This document shows, one piece after another, positions 34,102-42,538 of a stretch of 64,000 nucleotides of DNA. Source of the stretch: JAWCLZ01 sp038850275. GTDB taxonomy: Archaea > Halobacteriota > JAWCLZ01. Positions within the stretch are counted from its first letter, which is position 1; each line of letters begins with the position of its first letter. The notes under the pieces were generated by a model. The model was not told the DNA's origin and did no database searches. It was given only the letters and a program-made list of their open reading frames with translations. The translations under genes and the position numbers were made by a program. The stretch is taken from NCBI GenBank assembly GCA_038850275.1, contig JAWCLZ010000005.1, positions 29,171 to 93,170 on the forward strand, in the 5' to 3' direction.

Positions 34102-34751
34102 TCAATTACCTCTACCCTAGCGCTTTTCTTTAAAATTCTCTCAGGGACTTTGCTCAAGCTTTGAAAAGCTTCAGCTCTACTCATTCCAAAAAGCCCAGCG
34201 AGCGCTGCCATTTCTCTTGGGGCTCTTAAATCATAATGCGACCTAGCACCGCTGGTTAAAACTATGGGTGCTTCAAATTTTTTAGCGAGCTTGAAGTTCC
34301 TCTTAAAGTTTGAGAGAAGTCTTGAACGCAGGCCCCCCCTCGAGTGAATAAGTGCATTTAAATTGAATTCAAGAGCTACTTGATTTTCACTCGCTATTTT
34401 CGCCAGCACGTGGTTTATACCTTGCTTTGCTTGCTCTGGATGAGCAAGGATATCCACTCTTGAATCTCCTAGGGCAGCGCGATTGATCTCCTCAGTCGAA
34501 GCGTGAACCAAGAGTACATCCACTTTAGGGCGATAAGCTGCTATTTTACCCAACAGTTCCCTCTCAGTGCTAGCTTTAATCTCCACTCCAAGTAAAATGC
34601 CTTCTTCTCTAGGAAATTGCTCGAAGTAATCAGAGTGATTCGCTATTGCTATTCCACTGTAGCCAAATTGCTTTGCTTTTAACCACAGCCTCCTTGGGCT
34701 ATCTGCGCATTCTGGAAGGGCATGTACATTTAAGTCATAAAAAGCAGTCAT
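34098..34751 (-). CDS. rnp3: RNase P protein component 3 (Rpp30)
   Basis: Rpp30 is a TIM-barrel protein subunit of archaeal RNase P, which matures tRNA 5' ends. The 217-residue protein reads FYDLNVHALPECADSPRRL, YSGIAIANHSDYFEQ, VDILAHPEQAKQGINHVLA, ALEFNLNALIHSRGG, and VLTSGARSHYDLRAPREM near its end. It overlaps both neighbours by 4 bases; Pop5 follows directly. Confidence 0.94.
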   Translation of the reverse strand: MTAFYDLNVHALPECADSPRRLWLKAKQFGYSGIAIANHSDYFEQFPREEGILLGVEIKASTERELLGKIAAYRPKVDVLLVHASTEEINRAALGDSRVDILAHPEQAKQGINHVLAKIASENQVALEFNLNALIHSRGGLRSRLLSNFKRNFKLAKKFEAPIVLTSGARSHYDLRAPREMAALAGLFGMSRAEAFQSLSKVPERILKKSARVEVIE

Positions 34752-35173
34752 GAAAAAATTCCTCTAACCACTTCTAAAGCATTCTCATACTTCGCTGGAT
34801 AAGCCTTGACCTTTGCTTTAAGAGCCACTGCATCCTCGTTGCTTGCTAGCTCGATTTGATTTTCAAATAAAGCTTGTTTATCGAATCTGAGGTATAAATA
34901 GCAATCACTATCAACCCTCTGAGGGAGTTCTTTTTTCAATCGTTGATAATCACTTGGAGTTAGTCTCGCTTTTAGGTTTTTAAAAAAATTCTCACACGCT
35001 TCTCTGCCCTCTATGTTTGAATGCAGTACTATAATTGGATTTCCAAAATGACCTTGCATCTTGGTTTCTTTAATAACTAGCTCACTAGATGCCAAGTTTT
35101 CAATAGCTTTCTTAACTTTTCTAATATCCTCCGTTGCGTGCACTATTCCGCGGAGGCTTATGCTGACGATCAC
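34748..35173 (-). CDS. Exosome-associated RNA-binding protein (COG1325 type)
   Basis: This 141-residue protein corresponds to the archaeal 'RNA-binding protein, predicted exosome subunit' family: SISLRGIVHATEDIRKVKKA, MQGHFGNPIIVLHSNI, and VDSDCYLYLRFDKQALFE. It lies between eL15 and Rpp30 at the head of the RNase P/exosome operon, overlapping each by 4 bases. Its exact biochemical role is unproven. Confidence 0.88.
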   Translation of the reverse strand: MIVSISLRGIVHATEDIRKVKKAIENLASSELVIKETKMQGHFGNPIIVLHSNIEGREACENFFKNLKARLTPSDYQRLKKELPQRVDSDCYLYLRFDKQALFENQIELASNEDAVALKAKVKAYPAKYENALEVVRGIFS

Positions 35174-35754
35174 TTCCCTCTTCCCTCGTTCGCACTTATG
35201 CTTGGACGTGTTTTTTCAGTACCCTCTCCCTTCCTTCTTAATCCCCGTCCTTTTCTACCAGCACTGGTTAAGCCTCTGAATGCACGTCCTTTTTTATTTG
35301 GATTGCAAATCCAGTTTATATTTGGATCATTCTTTATAACCGGGTGATGGGGGTCAACTAATATGACCTCAAACCACTTCTTCTTCCCATCCTCCCCCAC
35401 CCAGTATGAATTTAAAACCTCGAGATTAGGGAACTTGCGAGCTGCTCTTTCCTCAGCGATCCTCTGCAGGCTTTTACCAGCTGTTATCCCCCTCACACCC
35501 ATGCCAGGCGTCTTCCTCCCTCTTACATACCTTGGCTTCCGCCTGCCACCTCTTCGAACTGCTACTCGTGCGATCACAAAGCCCTGCTTGGCCTTGTAGC
35601 CAAGCGCTCTAGCTCGGTCAAGCCTAGTTGGCCTCTCTACTCTCACCACAGTTGGTTCCTTTCTCCACTGTTGAAGTCGCTCCCACATTAGATCTTTGAC
35701 GTAGGAATCTTTATCCTGCCACGCTTCTCCTATGTATGCATACATCGATTTCAT
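35170..35754 (-). CDS. rpl15e: Ribosomal protein eL15
   Basis: The 194-residue large-subunit protein shows MYAYIGEAW, PTVVRVERPTRLDRARALGY, RVAVRRGGRRKPRYVRGRKT, and the final SAGRKGRGLRRKGEGTEKTR. AAGGGGAT precedes the ATG at 35754. It is the first gene of an eleven-gene operon linking the ribosome, RNase P, proteasome, SBDS and exosome. Confidence 0.95.
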   Translation of the reverse strand: MKSMYAYIGEAWQDKDSYVKDLMWERLQQWRKEPTVVRVERPTRLDRARALGYKAKQGFVIARVAVRRGGRRKPRYVRGRKTPGMGVRGITAGKSLQRIAEERAARKFPNLEVLNSYWVGEDGKKKWFEVILVDPHHPVIKNDPNINWICNPNKKGRAFRGLTSAGRKGRGLRRKGEGTEKTRPSISANEGRGK

Positions 35755-35832
35755 ATCTATCCCCTTCTTCGCGGTTCAGCGCTATTCACTACATCCCAAC
35801 GGGATTTGCTAATTCGAGCAAATATGTAATCC

Positions 35833-35848
35833 TTATTTATATAGCTTT
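35833..35848. promoter_or_regulatory. Shared TATA element for divergent eL15 operon and 35895 gene
   Basis: TTATTTATATAGC on the plus strand is CTATATAAATAAGG on the other strand, so one AT block could bind TBP in either direction. It lies about 80 bases upstream of the eL15 start and about 50 upstream of the ATG at 35895. Confidence 0.4.
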
Positions 35849-35894
35849 GCTACTCCATAAAACCTTTATTGTTGAATATCAATTTGCTAAAGAA

Positions 35895-36686
35895 ATGAAG
35901 TTGCATCCAGCGGAGTTCATAACTCTGAAGCAATTTCAAGGCGGCTTTGGCTGGCACAATAAATTAGCTTCTGAAGTAAAGCGAAAGTATCGAGCTAAAA
36001 TCGATAGTATAGATGAATACTTAGCGAGGGATATAGCAGTTAAGATGAATGGTGAACTCATAGAGGAGAGGATTTATCCAACAGTAAGGTGGACTATTGT
36101 TTTAAATCCAATTAGGAAGCTGCGCATAGTTTTTCTCTATGATGACAATGAAGAGTTTGGCAAAAATCTTTATTTCTTCTTTGGCAGGGAAGCGAGAGAT
36201 GAAATTCCCACTGAAGATGTGGCTGTTTTCACTCAATGCTATTTATCGGTGATCTCTCGATATAAGGAATATCTGCTTTCAAAATCAGGAGACAGTGGAA
36301 AGCTAATCTCAGTTTATGAGCTTGAGAAGCAAAGAGGGGAAGCATTTGCAAGGTATTACATTGGCGAGCGGAAATTCCTAATGAAGCACATTAAAAGTGA
36401 AATTGCTGAAAAAGCAGCGCGTGAGATAAAAGCAGAATTCTATAGAGATAACGAGTTCTTTAAAGATGGCGAGACTTGGCGAATAAAAGTCTCCCCTCTT
36501 TTTGATCTTTGCATCGTTTATGCACTGAAGAGCTCTGGTGATATCGATGTTCTAATAAGTGAAGCAGCGGCGAATAAATATCTCACAGGTATCTTCATGG
36601 GATTCACTTGGCTTTATGGAACTGAATTCATAAGAGCAGCTCAAAGGCTTGACCCAAGTATACCTAAACTATCAAGATACATCTAG
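35895..36686 (+). CDS. Hypothetical protein, possibly DUF3786-like
   Basis: I take the ATG at 35895 (MKLHPAEFITLKQFQGGFGW), giving 263 residues; the longer reading from 35736 would cross the eL15 promoter and start codon. The protein is soluble and charged, with RDIAVKMNGELI and IKVSPLFDLCIVYALKSSGD segments and a C-terminal WLYGTEFIRAAQRLD. The alternating pattern faintly recalls DUF3786 proteins, but I cannot assign it. It is followed 8 bases later by an MBL-fold gene. Confidence 0.6.
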   Translation: MKLHPAEFITLKQFQGGFGWHNKLASEVKRKYRAKIDSIDEYLARDIAVKMNGELIEERIYPTVRWTIVLNPIRKLRIVFLYDDNEEFGKNLYFFFGREARDEIPTEDVAVFTQCYLSVISRYKEYLLSKSGDSGKLISVYELEKQRGEAFARYYIGERKFLMKHIKSEIAEKAAREIKAEFYRDNEFFKDGETWRIKVSPLFDLCIVYALKSSGDIDVLISEAAANKYLTGIFMGFTWLYGTEFIRAAQRLDPSIPKLSRYI

Positions 36687-36694
36687 GGGAAAAT

Positions 36695-37252
36695 ATGACT
36701 TTATATATACTCTATAGTAGGCAATTTGATTACGATTCAAATATTTATATTCTAAAAGTTGGAGATCGAGCTCTGCTGATAGATGCAGGTAGCGGTTACA
36801 ATAGCGAGAGGCTTAGAAGCACCTTGGATGCACTTGGTATAGCTAGAGTTGAGCAAATTCTACTTACCCATAATGACCACGATCACTCTGGAGGGGTGCA
36901 GTTTTTCCCTGAAGCGATCGTTAAGGTGCATCAGTTGGATAGAGATAATAGGTTTTCAAAAGCCAAGGTTGAAATACTGCAAGATGGAGATGAAATTAAA
37001 TTCGGGGAATATATTTTAAAAGTGGTTCATACTCCAGGGCATAGTCCAGGTAGTGTTTGTTTTTATGAAAAAAATCGCAAATGGCTATTCTCAGGTGATA
37101 CCCCAATGGAATTTCTACCAAGTGTTGTGGATAGACATATAGAGAGACATATTGCTCTGGAGCAATTAAGGCAATCTGTGAATAAGCTCTCTAAGCTTGA
37201 TATATCAATAGTATACCCCGGGCACGGTAAACCGCTTTATCCTAAGTCGTGA
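36695..37252 (+). CDS. Metallo-beta-lactamase-fold hydrolase
   Basis: The 185-residue protein has the metal motif LTHNDHDHSGG, then HTPGHSPGSVCFYE, LFSGDTP and VYPGHGKPL, so it is a complete MBL-fold enzyme of the glyoxalase II-like group. It begins directly with a beta strand (TLYILYSRQFDYDSNIYIL). AGGGGAAAAT precedes the ATG. Its end overlaps the convergent leuD by 11 bases. Substrate unknown. Confidence 0.85.
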   Translation: MTLYILYSRQFDYDSNIYILKVGDRALLIDAGSGYNSERLRSTLDALGIARVEQILLTHNDHDHSGGVQFFPEAIVKVHQLDRDNRFSKAKVEILQDGDEIKFGEYILKVVHTPGHSPGSVCFYEKNRKWLFSGDTPMEFLPSVVDRHIERHIALEQLRQSVNKLSKLDISIVYPGHGKPLYPKS

Positions 37253-37748
37253 ACTCTTTTCTGAGCAGGGCTTTCATGAACTCGATCAATCCACCTCTCT
37301 TCATCATTTCCTGTAGGAAATCAGGCAGGGGAGTTGTGCTATAGGTTTCATTCTTAGTTTTATTCACAATTAATCCTGAGCTGAAGTCCACTTCAAGTAA
37401 ATCACCATCGCTGATTTTATCCACATCTTTGCATTCCAGCACTGGCAAGCCTATATTTAATGCATTTCTGAAAAAAATTCGAGCGAAGGATTTCGCGATC
37501 ACGCATTTTATTCCAGCGCCCTTAAGTGCAAGAGGCGCATGTTCCCTTGATGAGCCGCATCCAAAGTTTTCCCCTGCAACGATTACATCCCCCTTTTTCA
37601 CGCTACTTGCGAACTCAGGTCGTATACCCTCAAACGCATGCTTAGCAAGCTCCTCGGGATCGCTTAATACAAGATATTTACCTGAGATTATAGCATCAGT
37701 ATTAACATCATCCCCGAATTTCCAACTCCTGCCCTCTAGCGATTGCAA
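37242..37748 (-). CDS. leuD: 3-isopropylmalate/homoaconitate-family dehydratase small subunit
   Basis: The small (swivel) subunit pairs with the large aconitase-type subunit encoded just upstream. The 168-residue protein has FGDDVNTDAIISGKYLVL and ENFGCGSSREHAPLALKGAG. The YLVL specificity loop is close to the YLVY type reported for isopropylmalate isomerase rather than the YLRT of homoaconitase in methanogens, so leucine biosynthesis is preferred. It follows leuC by 1 base. Confidence 0.88.
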   Translation of the reverse strand: MQSLEGRSWKFGDDVNTDAIISGKYLVLSDPEELAKHAFEGIRPEFASSVKKGDVIVAGENFGCGSSREHAPLALKGAGIKCVIAKSFARIFFRNALNIGLPVLECKDVDKISDGDLLEVDFSSGLIVNKTKNETYSTTPLPDFLQEMMKRGGLIEFMKALLRKEFTT

Positions 37749-37749
37749 G

Positions 37750-39015
37750 TTAAACCCTCCTTGGATCAGTTATTACACCTGTAATTGCAGAAGCCGCTGC
37801 AGTTGCAGGGGAGCAGAGATATATCTGCGCTTCAGTGCTTCCTTGTCTGCCCCTGAAGTTTCTATTTGAAGTGGACAGGCATACTTCTCCATCGCTTAGC
37901 AATCCAAATGAACCCCCCATGCATGGACCGCAGCAGGGCGATTCAACGATCGCTCCTGCGCTATATAGCTTCCTTAAAATCCCAGCTTTATCAGCGTATA
38001 TATAAATCTCTCTCGATGCAGGGATCACTATCATTCTAACCCCTTTTGCAATTTTCTCACCATCAATTATTTCAGCTGCTATCTTCAAATCTTCTAATCT
38101 ACCATTGGTGCAGGAGCCAATGAAAACTTGGTCAATTTTAATCCCTTCGACCTCTTCCACTGATTTCACATTATCCACGCTATGTGGACAAGAAATTTGA
38201 GGTGCTAAATTTGAGACATCATAACATCGCACTTCAAAATAACTCGCATCTTCATCGCTCTTCAGAGCATCCTCAAGTTTAAAATTAGGAATTCTCCTTC
38301 GCAGATATTGCTCAGTTTTGCGATCTGGCTCAATTATCCCTGCTTTACCTCCCATTTCAATCACCATATTTGCTATTGTTAATCTACCATCTATGGATAG
38401 ATTTTTAATCGCTGAACCAGTGAATTCACAAGCTTTATAGTTAGCTCCATTTGCACCCATGTCACCTATTATATGAAGGATTATATCCTTGGAATAAACG
38501 CGCTTGGGAAGCCTGCCATTTATTTCCAGCTTAATTGTCTCAGGTACTTTGAACCAGAGCTTGCCACTCGCTAGCACCGCTGCCACATCAGTTGAGCCAA
38601 CTCCTGTTGCAAATGCCCCTAGAGCCCCATAGGTGCAAGTGTGGGAGTCAGCTCCAACTATTAAATCCCCAGGTTTAACGTGTCCTTTCTCAGGTATTAC
38701 AGCGTGGCATATGCCCTCGAATACATCATAGTTGAGGATACCTTGCTCGAGAGCAAATTTTCTAAGCAATGCATGATTTCTCGCTGCTTGAAGCGAATCA
38801 GCTGGCACTTGATGGTCAAATAAAATAATTATCTTGCTTGCATCCCAAACTCTTCCATTTCTCCCTGCTATTTCATAGAAGCTCTTGACTGCAAGAGGCC
38901 CTGTTAAGTCATGCATCATTGCTTTATCCACTTCTGCAAGAACAAATTCACCTGCTCTCACTTGCTTGCCGCTTTTCATTGAGAAGATCTTTTCTGAAAT
39001 AGTTCGACCTTGCAT
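37750..39015 (-). CDS. leuC: 3-isopropylmalate/homoaconitate-family dehydratase large subunit
   Basis: This [4Fe-4S] hydro-lyase isomerises 2- and 3-isopropylmalate. The protein (421 residues from the ATG at 39015) has GADSHTCTYGALGAFATGVGSTDVA-like sequence, IGSCTNGRLEDL and ESPCCGPCMGGSFG, providing the three cluster cysteines. The TTG at 39024 is a weaker start. LeuD follows immediately. The archaeal large subunit alone does not distinguish LeuC from HacA. Confidence 0.88.
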   Translation of the reverse strand: MQGRTISEKIFSMKSGKQVRAGEFVLAEVDKAMMHDLTGPLAVKSFYEIAGRNGRVWDASKIIILFDHQVPADSLQAARNHALLRKFALEQGILNYDVFEGICHAVIPEKGHVKPGDLIVGADSHTCTYGALGAFATGVGSTDVAAVLASGKLWFKVPETIKLEINGRLPKRVYSKDIILHIIGDMGANGANYKACEFTGSAIKNLSIDGRLTIANMVIEMGGKAGIIEPDRKTEQYLRRRIPNFKLEDALKSDEDASYFEVRCYDVSNLAPQISCPHSVDNVKSVEEVEGIKIDQVFIGSCTNGRLEDLKIAAEIIDGEKIAKGVRMIVIPASREIYIYADKAGILRKLYSAGAIVESPCCGPCMGGSFGLLSDGEVCLSTSNRNFRGRQGSTEAQIYLCSPATAAASAITGVITDPRRV

Positions 39016-39055
39016 AGAAATCAAATTATTGCAAGCAAGATAAAAATATTGTTGC

Positions 39056-39451
39056 CTAAGTTTTCTTTGCCTTTGCTTGAATTTTAGCAGCGAACTTAGC
39101 TTTATCTATTATGAAGCGCTCGTGGATGGCTTCACCTATTTTTTCAACTTCATCGAAAACCTCAACCTTAAAGATAAGTCTTTTACCCTCAATTGCATCA
39201 AGCCTAGCCCTAGCAATAACCCTCATGCCCATAGGAGTGGGAGCGAGGTGCTTTGCATTCATTACAATGCCAACTGTTCCCTGTCCCATATTTAAATGAG
39301 GCTGAACAGCATCGTTGCAAGTGTGCTCGATGAGTGCAACCATAAAGGGAGTTGCAAATGCATCTGGGGTGCCAGGGACAAGCCTTGAGGCAAGCATCTC
39401 TGAGGTAACCACGTAGCTTTTTTCATAAGTCAATCCAACTTCAAGTGCCAT
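39056..39451 (-). CDS. Hot-dog thioesterase, FlK-like
   Basis: The 131-residue protein matches the fluoroacetyl-CoA thioesterase-like hot-dog family: VTSEMLASRLVPGTPDAFATP, MVALIEHTCNDAVQPHL, and TVGIVMNAKHLAPTPMGM, with the catalytic Thr/Glu/His region visible in these stretches. The likely job is clearing an unwanted acyl-CoA. It lies between leuC and a radical SAM gene on the same strand. Confidence 0.85.
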   Translation of the reverse strand: MALEVGLTYEKSYVVTSEMLASRLVPGTPDAFATPFMVALIEHTCNDAVQPHLNMGQGTVGIVMNAKHLAPTPMGMRVIARARLDAIEGKRLIFKVEVFDEVEKIGEAIHERFIIDKAKFAAKIQAKAKKT

Positions 39452-39463
39452 AATATCTCCTCT

Positions 39464-40468
39464 TTACATTCTTCTAATTGGCTTATAACTTTTTATGCTA
39501 CAGGAGTGCTTATAGCTACATCCTCCACAATTCCTAGGATGGGTTTTACATCCATGATAATGAGCAAATGACCCAGCGATTCTTGCTCCAGGATGTTTAT
39601 AAATCTGCTTTTGCTCTTTAATGAAGCTTGTATTATAACCTCTAATATCACTTCTCCCAGCCCAGTATGCATTTTCAATGCCAGCCCTATGAGCTATCTC
39701 CACAGCAGCTTGCAGTAGGTCTAGAGAGGCACCTCTATGTTTATCCAAAACGAAGTTGGGTCTGAAGGCTAAAAAGCAAACTGGAAGATTTAAGTCAAGG
39801 GAGGCGATGAAGCGACATATATCCTTAATTTCCTCTATATCTATGATTTCAGGAATGATTAGGATGCGAAATTCCCATAGCTTTTCTCTAGCATATTTAG
39901 CTATATATTCTGCATTTCTAAGCACCGGCTCAACTGGTGCACCAGTTAATGCTCTATGAACCTCTTCATTATAAGCTTTGATGTCATAGGTAATGGAGGT
40001 TGTAAACTTGAGCATCCTCTTAAGGGATTCCTTAGTGAGAAAACCATTGGTATCGAAGTTAACCTTTGTACTTGGATCTACCTCCCTAGCTATCTTCACG
40101 ATTTCCTCGATATATGGCAAATGAATCGTTGGCTCTCCTCCTGAGAAGAAAATTCGATCTGCTCTAATCATTCTACCAATTGGCGATTTAATCATAGCAA
40201 GGGCTTCATTAGCTATCACTTCAGGATGTACATATCCAATTGGAAAGTTTTTTTGATCAGGGTAATGAGCAATTATATAATTCTGGCAATTGAGACAGCG
40301 GAAATTGCAGCCAGCTGTGAAAATAGTATAACTTTGAGGCGGCGCTGGATGTAGCTGGCAAGAGGCAACCATTGGGAGCGCGATTCGGCATACTCCAAGC
40401 TCGCCGTTAATTCTATTCACACCGCATTTCCACTCACATAGCTTGCAGTTCTCAAATTCTCTATACAT
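39464..40468 (-). CDS. Radical SAM activase-like protein
   Basis: From the ATG at 40468 the protein has 334 residues. The N-terminus has a CKLCEWKCGVNR cluster and GVCRIALP; the radical SAM motif is CNFRCLNCQNY; the SAM site is FFSGGEPTIHLPY. A Cys-rich C-terminus follows (HGCKTHPRNCGGCSYKHSC). It resembles the AmmeMemoRadiSam/pyruvate formate-lyase-activase group (COG1313-like). The longer frame from 40540 is dismissed because AAGG sits just before 40468. Confidence 0.85.
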   Translation of the reverse strand: MYREFENCKLCEWKCGVNRINGELGVCRIALPMVASCQLHPAPPQSYTIFTAGCNFRCLNCQNYIIAHYPDQKNFPIGYVHPEVIANEALAMIKSPIGRMIRADRIFFSGGEPTIHLPYIEEIVKIAREVDPSTKVNFDTNGFLTKESLKRMLKFTTSITYDIKAYNEEVHRALTGAPVEPVLRNAEYIAKYAREKLWEFRILIIPEIIDIEEIKDICRFIASLDLNLPVCFLAFRPNFVLDKHRGASLDLLQAAVEIAHRAGIENAYWAGRSDIRGYNTSFIKEQKQIYKHPGARIAGSFAHYHGCKTHPRNCGGCSYKHSCSIKSYKPIRRM

Positions 40469-40574
40469 ATACCTTGGTATCAAATATTTATTAAATCGAT
40501 GTATATATATTGAAAATAACTTGAAAAATACTGAAAACACTTTAAAAATACTGAAAAATTCTCAGTGAGAAGTG

Positions 40575-41870
40575 ATGACTCAAATTGAAGCTGCGAAGAA
40601 GGGCGAGATAACCGAGGAAATGAAAAACGTAGCCTCAGAAGAAGGACTCACGCCAGAAGTGATAATGCGTGGTGTTGCAAAGGGATACATTGTTATCCCT
40701 AGGAATATAGCTAGAAAGGAAAAAATCAAGGTATGTGGGATTGGAGAGGGATTAAGGGTTAAAGTAAATGCAAATATTGGAACCTCGCCTGAGATATGCG
40801 ATGTTGAGATCGAGATTGCAAAAGCAAAAACAGCTATGGATGCTGGAGCGGATACCATCATGGATCTTAGCACTGGTGGGGATTTAAATCGAATCAGGAG
40901 AACACTGCTGCAAGCTGCACCTATTCCCTTGGGCACGGTACCAATTTATCAAGCAGCAATTGAAGCACAACGCGCTAAAGGAGCCATTATCCATATGAAC
41001 GAGGATGATATCTTCAATGCAATTGAAGAACACGCAAAGGATGGAGTGGATTTCATGACTGTCCACTGCGGCGTTACCAAGGAAAGCCTAGATCGCCTTA
41101 TTCGCCAGAATAGATTGCTAGGCATCGTCAGCAGGGGTGGTACTTTTCTCGCTGCTTGGATTAAGCATAATGAGCGAGAGAACCCACTTTATGAGAACTA
41201 TGATTATCTCCTTGAAATCGCTAGAGAATACGATGTAACCCTTAGCTTGGGCGATGGGCTTAGACCAGGCTGCCTCTATGATGCCACTGATAGACCTCAA
41301 GTTCAAGAACTGCTTATACTTGGCGAGCTAGTGGAGAGAGCTAGAAATGCAGGGGTTCAAGCAATGGTTGAGGGACCAGGGCATTTGCCTTTAGACCAAG
41401 TGGATATGAATGTGAAGCTTGAGAAGAGCATTTGCAGAAATGCACCTTTCTACGTGCTTGGACCTATAGTTACAGATGTAGCCCCAGGATATGATCACAT
41501 CGTTGGTGCTATTGGGGGTGCTATTGCCGCGATAGCTGGGGCTGATTTCCTTTGCTATGTAACCCCAGCTGAGCACATTGCACTGCCAAGCGCTGAGGAT
41601 GTTAGAGAAGGAGTAATTGTTACTCGAATTGCTGCACACGTTGCTGATCTAGTCAAGCGCAGGGAAATCGCTTCTAAGTGGGACTTTGAAATGTCAAAGG
41701 CAAGAGCAGAGCTTAAATGGGAGGAGCAATTCAAACTAGCTCTAGATCCTGAGAAGATTGAGAGGATTAGAAGGGAGAGAATGCCCAAAAAAGCTACAGA
41801 GGTTTGCACGATGTGCGGCGAGTTCTGCGCCATAAAACTACTCAGCAAATATTTCAAGGCCCAGCATTGA
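40575..41870 (+). CDS. thiC: Phosphomethylpyrimidine synthase ThiC
   Basis: ThiC rearranges 5-aminoimidazole ribotide into the thiamine pyrimidine HMP-P by radical SAM chemistry. The protein (431 residues) has IGTSPEICDVEIEIAKAK, MDLSTGGDLNRIR, HCGVTKESLDRL, SRGGTFLAAW, VEGPGHLPLDQV and the noncanonical C-terminal cluster motif CTMCGEFC. I use the ATG at 40575; a GTG precedes it directly. No TPP riboswitch is apparent upstream. Its stop directly abuts the convergent rubredoxin-like gene. Confidence 0.96.
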   Translation: MTQIEAAKKGEITEEMKNVASEEGLTPEVIMRGVAKGYIVIPRNIARKEKIKVCGIGEGLRVKVNANIGTSPEICDVEIEIAKAKTAMDAGADTIMDLSTGGDLNRIRRTLLQAAPIPLGTVPIYQAAIEAQRAKGAIIHMNEDDIFNAIEEHAKDGVDFMTVHCGVTKESLDRLIRQNRLLGIVSRGGTFLAAWIKHNERENPLYENYDYLLEIAREYDVTLSLGDGLRPGCLYDATDRPQVQELLILGELVERARNAGVQAMVEGPGHLPLDQVDMNVKLEKSICRNAPFYVLGPIVTDVAPGYDHIVGAIGGAIAAIAGADFLCYVTPAEHIALPSAEDVREGVIVTRIAAHVADLVKRREIASKWDFEMSKARAELKWEEQFKLALDPEKIERIRRERMPKKATEVCTMCGEFCAIKLLSKYFKAQH

Positions 41871-42017
41871 TCACCAGTCCATTATTTTCTCGCTTCCTGC
41901 TCCACATCTTGGGCACTTCTCTGGCTTGCAGGTCCCTCGAGTTGCATAGGGGCAACTTCCAGGTTTGCACTCAATATGCACTATGTAGCCGCAGATGGTG
42001 CATTTAAACATTGGCAT
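41871..42017 (-). CDS. Seven-cysteine rubredoxin-like small protein
   Basis: The 48-residue protein has two Cys pairs of rubredoxin/zinc-ribbon type (CTICGYIV and CPRCGAGSEKIMDW) flanking a central insertion with three more Cys (ECKPGSCPYATRGTCKP). The ending resembles the rubredoxin domain of rubrerythrin-like proteins. It is the last gene of a rubrerythrin, FprA, ferritin operon, which fits an electron carrier for peroxide or oxygen reduction. The extra Cys are unusual. Confidence 0.75.
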   Translation of the reverse strand: MPMFKCTICGYIVHIECKPGSCPYATRGTCKPEKCPRCGAGSEKIMDW

Positions 42018-42062
42018 TCTCTTTACCTACTGTTAAAAATAAAAAGATAAAAATAAAAATTT

Positions 42063-42500
42063 TCAAACTTCTTCAAGCATCGTTGTGAAAACATCGTGAT
42101 GCTCTTCCTCATCCTCTAGTATTTCCTTGAAAATAAAAGCAGTGGTAATATCCCCCTCGCTTTCAGCTTGCTTGATTATTTGCTTATAAAGTGCTATCGC
42201 ATCCTCCTCGGCCTTAGCATCTATTTCTAAAAATTCCTTCAAATTATTACCAATTTTTATCTCACTGGGTTTCGTGGTTGGAGTTCCAGTTAAATACCAA
42301 AGTCTCTCAGCGATCTTCTCCGCATGCTGCATTTCTGTAATCGCAGTTTTCTTGAAAATATCTCCAACTGCAACTGCTTTAACCCCTGTGACTTGCACGT
42401 GCTGCCACATATATTGAATACTAACAGCTATTTCCCTAGCAATGGCTTCATTCAACATCTGCTTCAACTTATCGCTTATTTTAGTTGCAGGTTCAATCAA
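42063..42500 (-). CDS. Ferritin-like diiron protein (bacterioferritin type)
   Basis: The 145-residue four-helix protein has helix motifs with a diiron ligand set: EIAVSIQYMWQHVQ, TEMQHAEKIAERLWYL, EEDAIALYKQIIKQAE and FKEILEDEEEHHDVF. It should oxidise and store iron or act as a small peroxide-consuming ferritin. It sits between FprA and a rubredoxin-like gene, consistent with an oxidative stress operon. Confidence 0.88.
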   Translation of the reverse strand: MIEPATKISDKLKQMLNEAIAREIAVSIQYMWQHVQVTGVKAVAVGDIFKKTAITEMQHAEKIAERLWYLTGTPTTKPSEIKIGNNLKEFLEIDAKAEEDAIALYKQIIKQAESEGDITTAFIFKEILEDEEEHHDVFTTMLEEV

Positions 42501-42538
42501 ATTTATAATCCCCTTTTTTCTCTCAAACTTCTTCCCAG

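Noticed and set aside
35736..35894. 53-residue N-terminal extension of the gene at 35895
   Set aside because: It would cross the eL15 start and promoter and has no conserved sequence.
40476..40574. TPP riboswitch in front of thiC
   Set aside because: The leader is AT-rich with only short GAAAATACTG-like repeats; I see no THI-box core motifs.
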